Positions 8,862-17,557 are shown, counted from the stretch's first letter. The stretch is 64,000 bases of DNA from an uncultured Eubacteriales bacterium (GCA_949296455.1 CASFOZ010000007.1:1-64000), one strand, 5' to 3'. Program-made: numbers and translations. Notes: generated from the sequence alone by a model not told the origin.

Positions 8862-9212
8862 CTATAATTTAACTCCGACTATTTTCACGTTTATTTCCTT
8901 GACCTGAAAGCCGGAAAACTGCTCTACATTATAAACGACGGTACTTTTAAGCGATTCGGTAACCGCTTCGAAAGACACGCCGTTTTTGAATATAGCAAAA
9001 ATATCAATAATTATCTTATTGTTTTCCGTTTTGATTTTTACGCCGTTTGTGTATGGAATTTTGGAAAACAGTCCTTTTATGCTGTCAATAAACCGTCTGG
9101 TTACCAAATCGACCACGCCGTAACACTCACGGGCGGCATAGCCTGCAACCATAGCAATTGCTTTGTCGTTAACGGTTATTTTACCGAACATATTAGAAGT
9201 TGTGACAGCCAT
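8862..9212 (-). CDS. yloU: Asp23/Gls24 family envelope-stress protein (YloU)
   Basis: A 116-aa Asp23/Gls24 (DUF322) protein. The family signature is a short N-terminal strand (GKITVNDKAIAMVAGYAARECYGVVDLV), a central ITV/IIIDIFAIFKNGV strand and a C-terminal helix with EINVKIVGVKL. Members are small and cytosolic or membrane-associated; their role is poorly defined but linked to cell-envelope homeostasis. The constant partnership with fakA and the position opposite rpmB support the YloU assignment. The start has an AAGGTGAG ribosome-binding site. Confidence 0.9.
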   Translation of the reverse strand: MAVTTSNMFGKITVNDKAIAMVAGYAARECYGVVDLVTRRFIDSIKGLFSKIPYTNGVKIKTENNKIIIDIFAIFKNGVSFEAVTESLKSTVVYNVEQFSGFQVKEINVKIVGVKL

Positions 9213-9235
9213 TATTACTCACCTTAATAATTTAT

Positions 9236-9264
9236 ATTATAAAATAATTTATGACCAAAATCAA
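9236..9264 (-). promoter_or_regulatory. Promoter of yloU-fakA
   Basis: TTGATT (9259-9264) and a consensus TATAAT (9236-9241) on the minus strand are 17 bases apart. The start codon is 24 bases from the -10 box. Confidence 0.8.
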
Positions 9265-9282
9265 GTAAATATATTAATTCTC

Positions 9283-9311
9283 TTGCATTAATAATAAATT
9301 GGTGCTAAAAT
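9283..9311 (+). promoter_or_regulatory. Promoter of rpmB
   Basis: TTGCAT (9283-9288) and TAAAAT (9306-9311) are spaced by 17 bases on the plus strand, back to back with the yloU promoter. A GGGAGGTG ribosome-binding site follows before the rpmB ATG. Confidence 0.75.
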
Positions 9312-9347
9312 AGTGTAGTCAGGTTGGCAAATTGGGAGGTGTAAACT

Positions 9348-9539
9348 ATGTCCAGAGTATGCAGCGTATGCGAAAAAGGCAAAATGTACGGCAATACCGT
9401 AAGTCACAGTAACCGTAAAGCAAGGACCAGTTGGAACGCTAATGTGCAGAAGATAAGATATAAGAAAGACGGTAAGGTAGTTACCGGCTATGTTTGTACT
9501 AGATGTCTGCGCAGCGGTAAAATCGAAAGAGTTATTTAA
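9348..9539 (+). CDS. rpmB: Large-subunit ribosomal protein L28, zinc-binding form
   Basis: A 63-aa basic protein of the 50S subunit. The order CSVCEKGKMYGNTVSHSNRKARTSW is diagnostic of bL28. Two CxxC pairs (Cys5/Cys8 and Cys50/Cys53) mark it as the zinc-binding (C+) form; many Firmicutes also carry a zinc-free paralogue, which is not in this window. It is one of only two plus-strand genes here and is monocistronic, with its own promoter and terminator. The arrangement opposite yloU and beside spoVM matches Bacillus. Confidence 0.97.
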   Translation: MSRVCSVCEKGKMYGNTVSHSNRKARTSWNANVQKIRYKKDGKVVTGYVCTRCLRSGKIERVI

Positions 9540-9570
9540 TAAGGATAATACAATTTCTTTTACTTAAAAT

Positions 9571-9596
9571 AAATTCCCTTTACGGGAATTTTTTTA
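9571..9596 (+). terminator. Rho-independent terminator of rpmB
   Basis: An 8-bp stem (9571-9578 with 9584-9591) closed by a 5-base loop runs into a T tract on the plus strand, 32 bases after the stop codon. Confidence 0.88.
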
Positions 9597-9610
9597 TATA
9601 AAATAACAAA

Positions 9611-9655
9611 TCTTACTTTATGTTATCTTACTTTATTTTATCTTATTTTATTCCT
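9611..9655. repeat. Three tandem 15-bp units
   Basis: Three units in a row begin TCTTA(C/T)TTTAT: 9611-9625, 9626-9640 and 9641-9655. The first two differ by one base and the third has diverged. The array sits in the gap between the rpmB and spoVM terminators. It is probably a slippage-type microrepeat without a known role. Confidence 0.7.
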
Positions 9656-9766
9656 ACCCTTTTAATTTGAAATAAAAGAACATTTGATTTTTTGTAATTA
9701 ATTTAAGTTGTAAGATAAATTTACGGGATAATTTTAACTCTATAAAATTTTATAATTACAGATAAC

Positions 9767-9791
9767 AAGAAAAAAGCCGAAATACATCGGC
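9767..9791 (-). terminator. Probable terminator of spoVM
   Basis: A 5-bp GC-rich stem GCCGA/TCGGC (9776-9780 with 9787-9791, 6-base loop) is followed on the minus strand by six T residues. It lies 17 bases beyond the spoVM stop codon. Confidence 0.7.
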
Positions 9792-9808
9792 CGCAATTAA
9801 GTCAATAA

Positions 9809-9886
9809 TCAGCTTTTCTCCTTTTTACAAAACAACTTCAAAAAAAATTTAACGAATTTAGGCGGATTAACGCAAACTATTTTCAT
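9809..9886 (-). CDS. spoVM: Stage V sporulation protein SpoVM-like micro-protein
   Basis: A 25-residue open frame starts 4 bases after a strong GGAGGG ribosome-binding site. Its start MKIVCVNPPKFVKF keeps the spacing of Bacillus SpoVM (MKFYTIKLPKFLGG), including Pro9-Lys10-Phe11; Pro9 is known to be essential there. The rest is an amphipathic, Lys/Phe/Leu-rich helix with a basic end. SpoVM binds the convex forespore outer membrane and anchors the coat ATPase SpoIVA. Position supports the call: between rpe and rpmB, as in Bacillus. It implies the organism forms, or descends from, endospore formers. An upstream CATATAAT could be a sigma-E -10 box. Confidence 0.85.
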   Translation of the reverse strand: MKIVCVNPPKFVKFFLKLFCKKEKS

Positions 9887-9914
9887 TTTTCCCTCCAAAC
9901 GATTGATATTAAGC

Positions 9915-9922
9915 ATTATATG
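9915..9922 (-). promoter_or_regulatory. Possible sigma-E-like -10 element of spoVM
   Basis: CATATAAT on the minus strand, 28 bases upstream of the spoVM start, resembles the sigma-E -10 consensus (CATACAnT). I found no convincing -35 partner at 13-15 bases. It also contains a TATAAT, so ordinary sigma-A use is possible. Confidence 0.3.
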
Positions 9923-10089
9923 CAAAAAACAAAAAAGTGCTACTGTTTAAAAGATAATATTATTAAAATTTATTTAGGATTATTTAAATATAAAAATTCC
10001 GATAATTTAGTTACAATATAAACAGAGTTTAAATTAATCTAAGTTTTTGTTGTTTAAGTTGTATTATTAATGAATAAATATATAAATAT
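9923..10089. other. AT-rich gap without recognised features
   Basis: These 167 bases between rpe and spoVM are almost pure A/T. Only short AT palindromes are present (for example near 10080-10100, at the end of rpe). No open frame with a ribosome-binding site and no convincing terminator was found. Confidence 0.6.
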
Positions 10090-10749
10090 TTAAATATTAT
10101 ATGATTTAATTTTATTTATAGTTTTTGTAGGATTATCCGAACCGTAAAAACTGCTTCCGCAAACAAGTAAATCCACTCCCCGTTCGATAAAATCTTTTGC
10201 GTTGCTCTCGGTAACCCCGCCGTCAAGTTGCAATAAAACTTTCGGATTAATATTATCTATCATTTTTCTTACTGCGGATATTTTAGGCAACACCGTTTCG
10301 ATAAATTTTTGACCGCTGAATCCCGGAAAAACTCCCATAAGCAGTATATAATCTACAAAAGGAATATATTTTTCGAGAATAGCAGACTCTTCGTCCGGAT
10401 TAATTACAACGCCTGCTTTTTTCCCTTCTCCTTTTATTATATCGATTGATTCCATAGGTTTTTTTGAAGCAGATATATGAAATGAAATCATATCCGCCCC
10501 TGCTTTTGCAAATTCTTTAAGATATTTTTCGGGCTCCGTTATCATTAAATGAGCGTCGATTAAAAGGTCGGTATAAGGTCTTATTGCCTTTATCATAGGC
10601 ATTCCGAAAGTTATATTGGGAACGAAAACTCCGTCCATCACATCTGCGTGAATATAATCGGCGCCTGCCTTTTGAGCAAGTTTTACCGAAGATTTCATAT
10701 CCGCAAAATCGCCTGATATTATTGAAGGACCTATTTTAATTTCTTTCAT
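10090..10749 (-). CDS. rpe: Ribulose-phosphate 3-epimerase
   Basis: Interconverts ribulose-5-phosphate and xylulose-5-phosphate in the pentose phosphate pathway. The barrel motifs are clear: GPSIISGDFADM, YIHADVMDGVFVPNITFG (metal His and catalytic Asp), DAHLMI (metal His), LLMGVFPGFSGQKFIE and LQLDGGV. The length of 219 aa is normal. The start overlaps the end of rsgA by 14 bases. The rsgA-rpe pairing is conserved in Firmicutes. Confidence 0.97.
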   Translation of the reverse strand: MKEIKIGPSIISGDFADMKSSVKLAQKAGADYIHADVMDGVFVPNITFGMPMIKAIRPYTDLLIDAHLMITEPEKYLKEFAKAGADMISFHISASKKPMESIDIIKGEGKKAGVVINPDEESAILEKYIPFVDYILLMGVFPGFSGQKFIETVLPKISAVRKMIDNINPKVLLQLDGGVTESNAKDFIERGVDLLVCGSSFYGSDNPTKTINKIKSYNI

Positions 10750-11656
10750 TTTTATTTGAGCTCCCGTTTAAATTTTCTATAATTTTTAAATACCTGTCGT
10801 ACCTGTCTTTTGAAATTGCTCCATTTTTAACCATTTCTCTGACGCAGCAATACGGTTCGTCTTTGTGCAGACAATCTGAAAATTTACAACCGCATTCCCC
10901 GAAAAATATTTTTGCGACATCACTAACGCTTACGTCAAAAAGTTCCAAAACCGAAAAACCGCAAGTATCGGCAATAAAACCGTCTCCGAATCTGAAAAGT
11001 TCGACGTGTCTTGTAGTATGTTTTCCGCGCTCGGTTTTTTTACTCATCGTCGCAGTTTTAAGATTTGACTCAGGCAATAACTTATTAATAAGCGATGATT
11101 TTCCCACGGCGGACTGACCCGCAAAACAGACTGTCTTTCCTTTTATAAGAGAATTTATCTGTTTTATACCTTTACCAAGTAAAGCCGAAGATTTTATAAC
11201 TTTTACTTTATCTTTAAAATCATTATAACATTTTTCGTATACATTGCAATCTATATCGCACTTGTTTACCAAAATTACCGGTTCAACCTTGTTTTTAACA
11301 CAATAAACAATTAATTTTTCAACAAGCAGATAATCGGGCTTTGGTACGGGCGCTATAACTACTATAAGCATATCGAGATTGGAAAGCGGCGGTCTTATAA
11401 AAAAATTCTTTCTTTCGAATATTTTTTCGACGGTAAATCCGTTTCCGTCACTCGAAATCAGCACGTTGTCTCCTGCAAGTATACCTTCTTTTCTGAGCTT
11501 TCCCCGTGCCATACAAATAAATCTTCCTTGTTCGGTTAAAACATCGAAAACTCCTCCCACGCCTTTTATAACCTTACCCGTAAGACTTTTTTTTGTTTTA
11601 TTTGTATCTATTTTTCCGTCATTTACAATATCCAAAGTTTTTTCCGAATTATTCAT
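10736..11656 (-). CDS. rsgA: Ribosome small-subunit-dependent GTPase A
   Basis: A circularly permuted GTPase that checks late 30S assembly. An N-terminal OB fold (about 25-90; GKVIKGVGGVFDV) precedes permuted motifs: NKCD (G4), GQSAVGKSSLINKLL (G1) and DTCGFS (G3). The C-terminal zinc knuckle has the Cys/His set around GECGCKFSDCLHKDEPYCCV. The chosen ATG adds about 24 residues before the OB fold and has no close Shine-Dalgarno. It overlaps the rlmN stop by 8 bases, so coupled re-initiation is likely; a TTG seven codons in is an alternative start. Confidence 0.94.
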   Translation of the reverse strand: MNNSEKTLDIVNDGKIDTNKTKKSLTGKVIKGVGGVFDVLTEQGRFICMARGKLRKEGILAGDNVLISSDGNGFTVEKIFERKNFFIRPPLSNLDMLIVVIAPVPKPDYLLVEKLIVYCVKNKVEPVILVNKCDIDCNVYEKCYNDFKDKVKVIKSSALLGKGIKQINSLIKGKTVCFAGQSAVGKSSLINKLLPESNLKTATMSKKTERGKHTTRHVELFRFGDGFIADTCGFSVLELFDVSVSDVAKIFFGECGCKFSDCLHKDEPYCCVREMVKNGAISKDRYDRYLKIIENLNGSSNKNERN

Positions 11657-12725
11657 TGTTACTGTACGAGCGTCTGAGTTGACCGCACGCTCCTCCTATC
11701 TTTGCACCTATCGTCCGCCTTACCGTAAACGATATTCCCTGTCTTTTAAGTTCTTCCGTAAAAATTTCCGTTCTTTCCTTTGAGGAAGGTTTAAGATTTT
11801 TCTCTTTCACATAATTAAGCCTTATAATATTCACATGAGAGGAAAAGCCTCTTAACAGTTCCTTTAATTTTACGGCACACTCCTTATTGTCGTTTATATT
11901 GTCTATGAGAGCATACTCGAATATGACTCTTCTTCCGCTTTTTTCAAAATAATACTTACAAGCTTCTATTACACTTTTCAAATCGTATTTTTTTGATACC
12001 GGCATAATTTTATTTCTTATACCGTCAAAGGGTGCATGTAGCGAAAGACATAAATTAACCGCCATATTCTCATCGGCAAGCTTATAAATACCGTCTACAA
12101 GTCCGCAAGTAGAAAGGGATATGTTTCTTTGACTTATATTCAAGCCTTCCTTTGAAGTTATAATTTTTAAAAACTTCAATGTATTTTCATAATTATCCAA
12201 GGGCTCGCCGCTTCCCATAAGAACTAAATTGGTTATTTCCCGTTTTTGACTGTTGCCGCCCATAAACTTATTTACGGCATAAACTTGACCTGCAATTTCC
12301 CCGGCTGACAGATTTCTTATAAGTCCGTCTATTCCCGACGCACAGAAAGCACAACCCATACGGCAACCTACCTGAGTAGATACGCATAAAGTATTTCCGT
12401 ATTTATACTTCATAAGTACCCCTTCGATTATATTTCCGTCGAAAAGTTTATAAAGGAATTTATAAGAGCCGTCTTTTGAAGGAATGTTTTTTATTATCTC
12501 AATTCCTACGGCTCTTGATAACGACGACAGTTTCTGTCTGAAAGAATTGGAAAGATTTGTCATACCGGAAAAGTCTTCGCCCGAAATCAACCATTGAAAG
12601 AGTTGCCCTGCTCTGTATCCCGGTTCTTTTAAATCGGTAACTAATTTGCGGATTTCATCAAAATCAAAATCGGTTAGAAGAACTTTATTTTCGCCGTCTG
12701 AAAGTTTTCCTTTTATATTTTCCAT
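11649..12725 (-). CDS. rlmN: 23S rRNA (A2503-C2)/tRNA (A37-C2) methyltransferase, radical SAM
   Basis: RlmN methylates C2 of A2503 in 23S rRNA and of A37 in some tRNAs. The radical-SAM cluster cysteines are Cys121, Cys125 and Cys128 (CRMGCAFC). LVLMGSGEPLDN and SLSTCG are typical of the family. A C-terminal Cys347 in GGACGQL is the mechanistic methyl-accepting cysteine. The length of 358 aa is normal. It lies between rsmB (1-base overlap) and rsgA. The usual Firmicute neighbours prpC and prkC are missing here. Confidence 0.97.
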   Translation of the reverse strand: MENIKGKLSDGENKVLLTDFDFDEIRKLVTDLKEPGYRAGQLFQWLISGEDFSGMTNLSNSFRQKLSSLSRAVGIEIIKNIPSKDGSYKFLYKLFDGNIIEGVLMKYKYGNTLCVSTQVGCRMGCAFCASGIDGLIRNLSAGEIAGQVYAVNKFMGGNSQKREITNLVLMGSGEPLDNYENTLKFLKIITSKEGLNISQRNISLSTCGLVDGIYKLADENMAVNLCLSLHAPFDGIRNKIMPVSKKYDLKSVIEACKYYFEKSGRRVIFEYALIDNINDNKECAVKLKELLRGFSSHVNIIRLNYVKEKNLKPSSKERTEIFTEELKRQGISFTVRRTIGAKIGGACGQLRRSYSNNE

Positions 12726-13963
12726 TATTTTATTCTCCTGAGTTTAGCAAGAAAAAATCCTCCGAAGCCCTCTCTTATCGGAAGATACTGTTCTCCGAAA
12801 TCGAAAATATCGCCTTCGGTTTTACATCTTTCCAAAACAAAATTATCGTGAGTCTCAAGGAAATTTTTTATCTGTAAAGAGTTTTCTTCTTTGGTAATCG
12901 TGCAAGTAGAATATATTAAAGCTCCGTCTTTTTTTACATATCCGCAAGAAGTATCCAAAATAACCGATTGCAATTTCGATAATGTATCTATATCTTCTTT
13001 CTTTCTGTTCAGTAATATATCCGGTCTTATATCCGATACTCCGAAACCGGTACAAGGAACATCGAGAAGAACGGTATCGAATTTTTCCGCAAATTCGTCT
13101 TTTCTGACGGTTGCGTCGTTTAAAAATATTTCATTGTATTCGATACCCATTCTTTTAAAGTAAGAATCTATAAGTTTTAATCTGTGACTATGGACATCGC
13201 ATACCGTAACATTGCAACCGTTTAATGTTGCGGCTATACTTTTTCCGCCTGGTGCGGAACATAAATCAAGTGTATTTTTTTCGCATTCGTTTGCAATAAG
13301 AGAAGAACATAAAGATATATATGTTATTTTACCTTCATTAAAAAGACGAGAAAGTTTTTCGTTGTTTGCGGTTAAATATCCCCCTGAACAACTTAATGTA
13401 AAATTTATTTCATTTACTTTTAAAAATTTTTCAAATTCCTCTCTGCTCCACTTTATTCCGTTTACTATTATATGGTATTTTTTTTGTTTTTTTTCAAAAC
13501 ATAATTCGGTAATACTTTTCCCGTAATTATTTAAATAAATTTCCGCAAGATATTCGGGAATATTGCCTTTATAAGAAATTTCTTCGGCAATGTTTTTAAA
13601 ATCGGGCGGCAGTTTAAGTTCAGATGCTTTTTTTAAAACGGCATTGATAAATCCGCAAACATTGCTTTTTCCTATGCTTTTTGCAAAATTTACCGCTTCA
13701 TTGACTACTGCATATTTTTTTGAATTTTCATCGAAACATAAAAGATAGACCGCTATTTTAAGTATAATAAGAATTTTATTTTTAGGTTTTTTTTCGATTA
13801 GTTCAAAAAGAACACGGTTTATTCTGAATTCGTTTTCAAGAACTCCTTTGACCGTTTTAAAAACCTGTTTATCTTCTCCGCATTCTTTTTGAAGTTCGAT
13901 ATTCGAATAGGCTTTATTCAAATAAATTTTTTCGAGAATTTTATAAACCTCAGCGTATTTCAT
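12725..13963 (-). CDS. rsmB: 16S rRNA (cytosine-967-C5)-methyltransferase
   Basis: The N-terminal NusB-like RNA-binding domain (about 1-135, ending near KSIGKSNVCGFINAVLKK) is followed by an m5C methyltransferase domain. That domain has the SAM site LDLCSAPGGKSIAATL, motif IV DVPCTGFGV (catalytic-pair Cys) and motif VI YSTCTITKEEN (nucleophile Cys). The length of 412 aa is slightly below average. The start overlaps the end of fmt by 14 bases. Confidence 0.96.
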   Translation of the reverse strand: MKYAEVYKILEKIYLNKAYSNIELQKECGEDKQVFKTVKGVLENEFRINRVLFELIEKKPKNKILIILKIAVYLLCFDENSKKYAVVNEAVNFAKSIGKSNVCGFINAVLKKASELKLPPDFKNIAEEISYKGNIPEYLAEIYLNNYGKSITELCFEKKQKKYHIIVNGIKWSREEFEKFLKVNEINFTLSCSGGYLTANNEKLSRLFNEGKITYISLCSSLIANECEKNTLDLCSAPGGKSIAATLNGCNVTVCDVHSHRLKLIDSYFKRMGIEYNEIFLNDATVRKDEFAEKFDTVLLDVPCTGFGVSDIRPDILLNRKKEDIDTLSKLQSVILDTSCGYVKKDGALIYSTCTITKEENSLQIKNFLETHDNFVLERCKTEGDIFDFGEQYLPIREGFGGFFLAKLRRIK

Positions 13964-14918
13964 TTGAAAATACTTCTCCGCTCTTAATCTGATAACCGTT
14001 GAGAAAATCGGAAGACGGCAGAACCTTTTTACCCTGCTTTTGCAGTAACTTCAAAAATACTGCTCCGTCCTTGCAGATAACCGCAATTTTACCGTCGCCG
14101 CAAACGACGGTAGAAATTGAATAATTTTTATCTTTTATAAATTTTTTATAGAAATCGGAATTTAAATCAACCTTTTCCGCTTCATAAATTTTTACGGTAT
14201 TTTTGCCGTGAAAGGTATAAGCGCAAGGCCAAGGATTTGTTCCTCGTATGAAATTGACCAGATTATCGGAAGTATTATCGAAATCAATCAATCCGTCTTC
14301 CTTTTTGAGCTGCTTGCAATATGTTGCCTTTTCATCGTCCTGTCTGACAAATACAGCCTTTCCGTTCTCCAGCAAATCTATCGCTAAGTTTAAACATTTA
14401 GCGCCAAGTTTAGCAAGTTTATCAAAAAGAGAGCCTGCGGTGTCCTGCGGTAATATTTCAGTTTTTTCGGAATAAACAATATCTCCTTTATCGAGTTCTT
14501 TTACCGTTCTCATTATCGTAACTCCGCTTTCTTTGTCTCCGTTTATAACTGCCCAATTTACGGGAGATGCTCCTCTGTATTTGGGAAGCAAGGAAGCGTG
14601 CACGTTAAACACCCCGAACTTCGGTATTGAAAGAAGTTTTTCACTTAAAATTTGTCCGTAAGCGGAAGTAACGATTAAATCGGGTTTAATTTTTTCGAGT
14701 AAAGAAATTCCCTCTTCATCGCTTACTTTTTTAAATTGATAAACGGGAATACCTTTTTCTGCGGCATAGTTCTTTACGGGATTATTCGTCTCTATAAGTC
14801 CCCTTCCGCAAGGCTTATCGGGTTGCGTTATAACGGCGACAATATTTCGTCCCTTCTCCACTAAACCTTTAAGCGAAGATAACGAAAAAGACGAGGTACC
14901 CATAAAAACTATTTTCAT
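13950..14918 (-). CDS. fmt: Methionyl-tRNA formyltransferase
   Basis: Formylates initiator Met-tRNA with 10-formyl-THF. The N-terminal Rossmann domain opens with IVFMGTSSFSL and carries the catalytic VFNVHASLLPKYRGASPVNWAV segment and ELDKGDIV. The C-terminal OB-like tRNA-binding domain runs from about 205 (FIRGTNPWPCAYT). The length of 322 aa is normal. It pairs with def (TAATG 1-base overlap), whose product removes the formyl group. Confidence 0.97.
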   Translation of the reverse strand: MKIVFMGTSSFSLSSLKGLVEKGRNIVAVITQPDKPCGRGLIETNNPVKNYAAEKGIPVYQFKKVSDEEGISLLEKIKPDLIVTSAYGQILSEKLLSIPKFGVFNVHASLLPKYRGASPVNWAVINGDKESGVTIMRTVKELDKGDIVYSEKTEILPQDTAGSLFDKLAKLGAKCLNLAIDLLENGKAVFVRQDDEKATYCKQLKKEDGLIDFDNTSDNLVNFIRGTNPWPCAYTFHGKNTVKIYEAEKVDLNSDFYKKFIKDKNYSISTVVCGDGKIAVICKDGAVFLKLLQKQGKKVLPSSDFLNGYQIKSGEVFSNEIR

Positions 14919-15358
14919 TATTTTTCCTCCCTGTCGTAAAAGATTATTCCGTTAAGGTGGTCATATTCATGACAGAAAGCTCTTGCGGTAAAATCGGTAA
15001 CTGTATATTCGACCGGTTTTCCGAAACGGTCAAAACCTTTAATCTTAACTTTTTTTGGACGGGCAACTTTACAACTGAAATTTTTTACGCTGAGACATGC
15101 TTCATCGTCTATCTGAACTCCTGACTCTTCTACAATTTCTGGGTTAACGATTTCATAATAATTATTGTCGGCGCTGACTACAAATACCCTTTTAAGTATT
15201 CCCACCTGAACAGCCGCAAGACCTGCACCGTTTGCCTTTTTCAGAGTATCTTTCATATCATCCAATAAGACGGCAAGTTTATCGTCGAATACTTCTACCG
15301 GTTTGGAAATTTTACGAAGTATCTCGTTTTCGTCCGTTACAATATCTCTAATAGCCAT
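14918..15358 (-). CDS. def: Peptide deformylase
   Basis: Removes the formyl group from nascent N-terminal Met. All three metal-site motifs are present: motif 1 GAGLAAVQ (residues 44-51), motif 2 EACLS with metal ligand Cys88, and motif 3 HEYDHLNG with His130, Glu131 and His134. Two substitutions differ from the textbook motifs: V for P in GxGLAAPQ, and A for G in EGCLS. At 146 aa it is compact, near the short end of the family. The metal and catalytic residues are intact, so it should be active. It lies 9 bases after priA. Confidence 0.96.
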   Translation of the reverse strand: MAIRDIVTDENEILRKISKPVEVFDDKLAVLLDDMKDTLKKANGAGLAAVQVGILKRVFVVSADNNYYEIVNPEIVEESGVQIDDEACLSVKNFSCKVARPKKVKIKGFDRFGKPVEYTVTDFTARAFCHEYDHLNGIIFYDREEK

Positions 15359-15367
15359 AAAGCCCTC

Positions 15368-17557
15368 CTAATTAAGATTTTGCGGATTTATTTCTGCAAA
15401 AATCGTAGTTTTTTTATTTGCGGCGTCATCGGCAATCTGAAATATTTTCTCAGTGAGATAATCCTTTCTTTCAGGTCTTATTCTCATAAGAATCTGATAG
15501 CGGAATTTCGACTGTATTCTTTTTACCGGCGCTTTCATTGCCTGCATATAAATAAAATCGTTTAGATTTTCTTTTACTAAACTTTTAATTTCATTATACA
15601 TTTTTTTTGTCGTAAATACAACATCGTTTTCGTTTTCCGAAGTAACAAGTATCCTTAAAATAACCGAAAACGGAGGATAGAGAGTTACTTCCCTTGAATT
15701 GATTTCTTTTTTATAGAACCCTTTATAGTCGTAATTTTTTGCATATCTGAAAATATAATGGTTAGGCGCATATGTTTGTAATATAACTTTACCGGGATGC
15801 TTTGCTCTTCCTGCCCGTCCCGACATCTGAGTAACGAGCTGAAATGTTCTTTCGGGGCTTCTGTAATCGGAAAAATACAGACTCATATCGGCATCGAGAA
15901 TTCCGACCAGACTAACATTTTCAAAGTCGTGACCTTTTGCTATCATTTGCGTTCCTACAAGGACATCGGCTTGACCGGAACCGAACTTATCGAGTATATC
16001 GACATAAGCGGTTTTCGTTCTTGTGGTATCGTTATCCATTCTTAAAGTTTTGACATCGGGAAATAACTTATAGATTTCGTTTATCACCCTTTCGGTACCG
16101 ATTTTTCCTTGTCTGAAATTATCGCTTTTACAGTTCGGACATTTGTCGAGCATTTTGTATTGTTTTCCGCAATAATGACATTTCAACAAATTATCTTCGC
16201 TGTGATAGGTTAAAGAAACATCGCAGTCTTCGCACTTTGCGACGTATCCGCATTCACGGCACATAAGAAACGAAGCATAGCCTCGTCTGTTGACAAAAAG
16301 CATGGCTTGGTTTTTGTTTTTGAAACAGTTTTCAAGTTCGATAAGAAGTTTATTTGAAAACAAACCGAGATTGCCGTTTCTGAGCTCGCTCGTCATATCC
16401 ACAATTTCTATTTCAGGCATTAATTTGCCCGACACTCTCTCGGGCATCTCGATAAGTTTCAATTCGCCCAAAACGCTTTTTCTGTAAGTTTCAACCGACG
16501 GCGTCGCACTTCCTAATATCATATAAGCGTCGTTGTAATCGGCTCTGAATTTTGCAATATCGGCAGCATTGTAACGGGGATTGCTTTCGCTCTGATAACT
16601 TGCGTCGTGCTCTTCGTCGAGAATGATTATTCCTATATTTTTAATAGGCGCAAAAAGCGCAGACCTTGCTCCTAATACGATTTTGGCTTCACCCGAATTT
16701 ATTCTTCTCCACTCGTCGAACCTTTCTCCCGTTGAAAGTCCGCTGTGAATTAATGCTACCTTGTCTCCAAATCTTCCTCTGAAATTTTTAAGCATCTGGG
16801 GCGTTAACGATATTTCGGGTACAAGCATTATGGCGGTTTTGTTCTGACTTAATACTTTTTCTATTGCGGATAAGTAGACTTGTGTCTTACCGCTTCCCGT
16901 AACACCGTGCAAAAGAATATGTTTGTTATCGCCTTTAAAAATTTCGTTTAAAGCATCTTGCTGCCTTTGAGTTAAAACTAAACTTTTACTTTCCGTCACG
17001 CCTGTTTTTTTATACGGAATTCTGTTAGTTTCTATATATCCCGCTTTAAAGCAACCGTCTTTAATAAGAGACATTACGCTTTGAGCGCCGAATTTAGCAT
17101 TCATAATGCTTTGATATTCGGTTTTTTTATCTGCAAGATATTCAACTGCCTGCCTCTGATTTTTAGCGTTCTTATGTAATTTTTTTAATATATCCTCTTT
17201 GTCTGCTTCTTCGCTAAAATTGACAACCATAAGTTTTTTTATCTTACCGCTGACGAGTATCTGCGGAACGCATAGTCTCAAAGCGTCGACTCTTTTTATA
17301 TGATAGGCTTTTTTCATAAACGAAGCAAGAGCCAAAGTTTCGCTGTCAAAACACGGATTTTCGTCGACAACACTTAATATGTTTTTAAGTTTTTCAAATT
17401 CGCTTCTATCTTTGACTTTTACCACATAACCCAAAGCAGGCTGTCTGCCGAACTCGATATTGACTAAACAACCTGCTTTAACATTCATTCCTTCCGGAAT
17501 ATTATAGTCGAATTCTTTATCGAATTCGCAAACATCCACTACAATTTCAGCTACCAT
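15368..17557 (-). CDS. priA: Primosomal replication restart helicase
   Basis: PriA reloads the replicative helicase at stalled forks. The order is an N-terminal DNA-binding domain (about 1-190), then a superfamily 2 helicase with Walker A GVTGSGKTQVYL, DEEHDASYQSES, GSATPS, VGTQMIAKGHDF and QMSGRAGRA. Inserted in it are eight zinc-binding cysteines (CRECG, CEDCD, CHYCG and CPNCKS). At 729 aa it is the expected length. The start overlaps coaBC by 11 bases. Confidence 0.97.
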   Translation of the reverse strand: MVAEIVVDVCEFDKEFDYNIPEGMNVKAGCLVNIEFGRQPALGYVVKVKDRSEFEKLKNILSVVDENPCFDSETLALASFMKKAYHIKRVDALRLCVPQILVSGKIKKLMVVNFSEEADKEDILKKLHKNAKNQRQAVEYLADKKTEYQSIMNAKFGAQSVMSLIKDGCFKAGYIETNRIPYKKTGVTESKSLVLTQRQQDALNEIFKGDNKHILLHGVTGSGKTQVYLSAIEKVLSQNKTAIMLVPEISLTPQMLKNFRGRFGDKVALIHSGLSTGERFDEWRRINSGEAKIVLGARSALFAPIKNIGIIILDEEHDASYQSESNPRYNAADIAKFRADYNDAYMILGSATPSVETYRKSVLGELKLIEMPERVSGKLMPEIEIVDMTSELRNGNLGLFSNKLLIELENCFKNKNQAMLFVNRRGYASFLMCRECGYVAKCEDCDVSLTYHSEDNLLKCHYCGKQYKMLDKCPNCKSDNFRQGKIGTERVINEIYKLFPDVKTLRMDNDTTRTKTAYVDILDKFGSGQADVLVGTQMIAKGHDFENVSLVGILDADMSLYFSDYRSPERTFQLVTQMSGRAGRAKHPGKVILQTYAPNHYIFRYAKNYDYKGFYKKEINSREVTLYPPFSVILRILVTSENENDVVFTTKKMYNEIKSLVKENLNDFIYMQAMKAPVKRIQSKFRYQILMRIRPERKDYLTEKIFQIADDAANKKTTIFAEINPQNLN

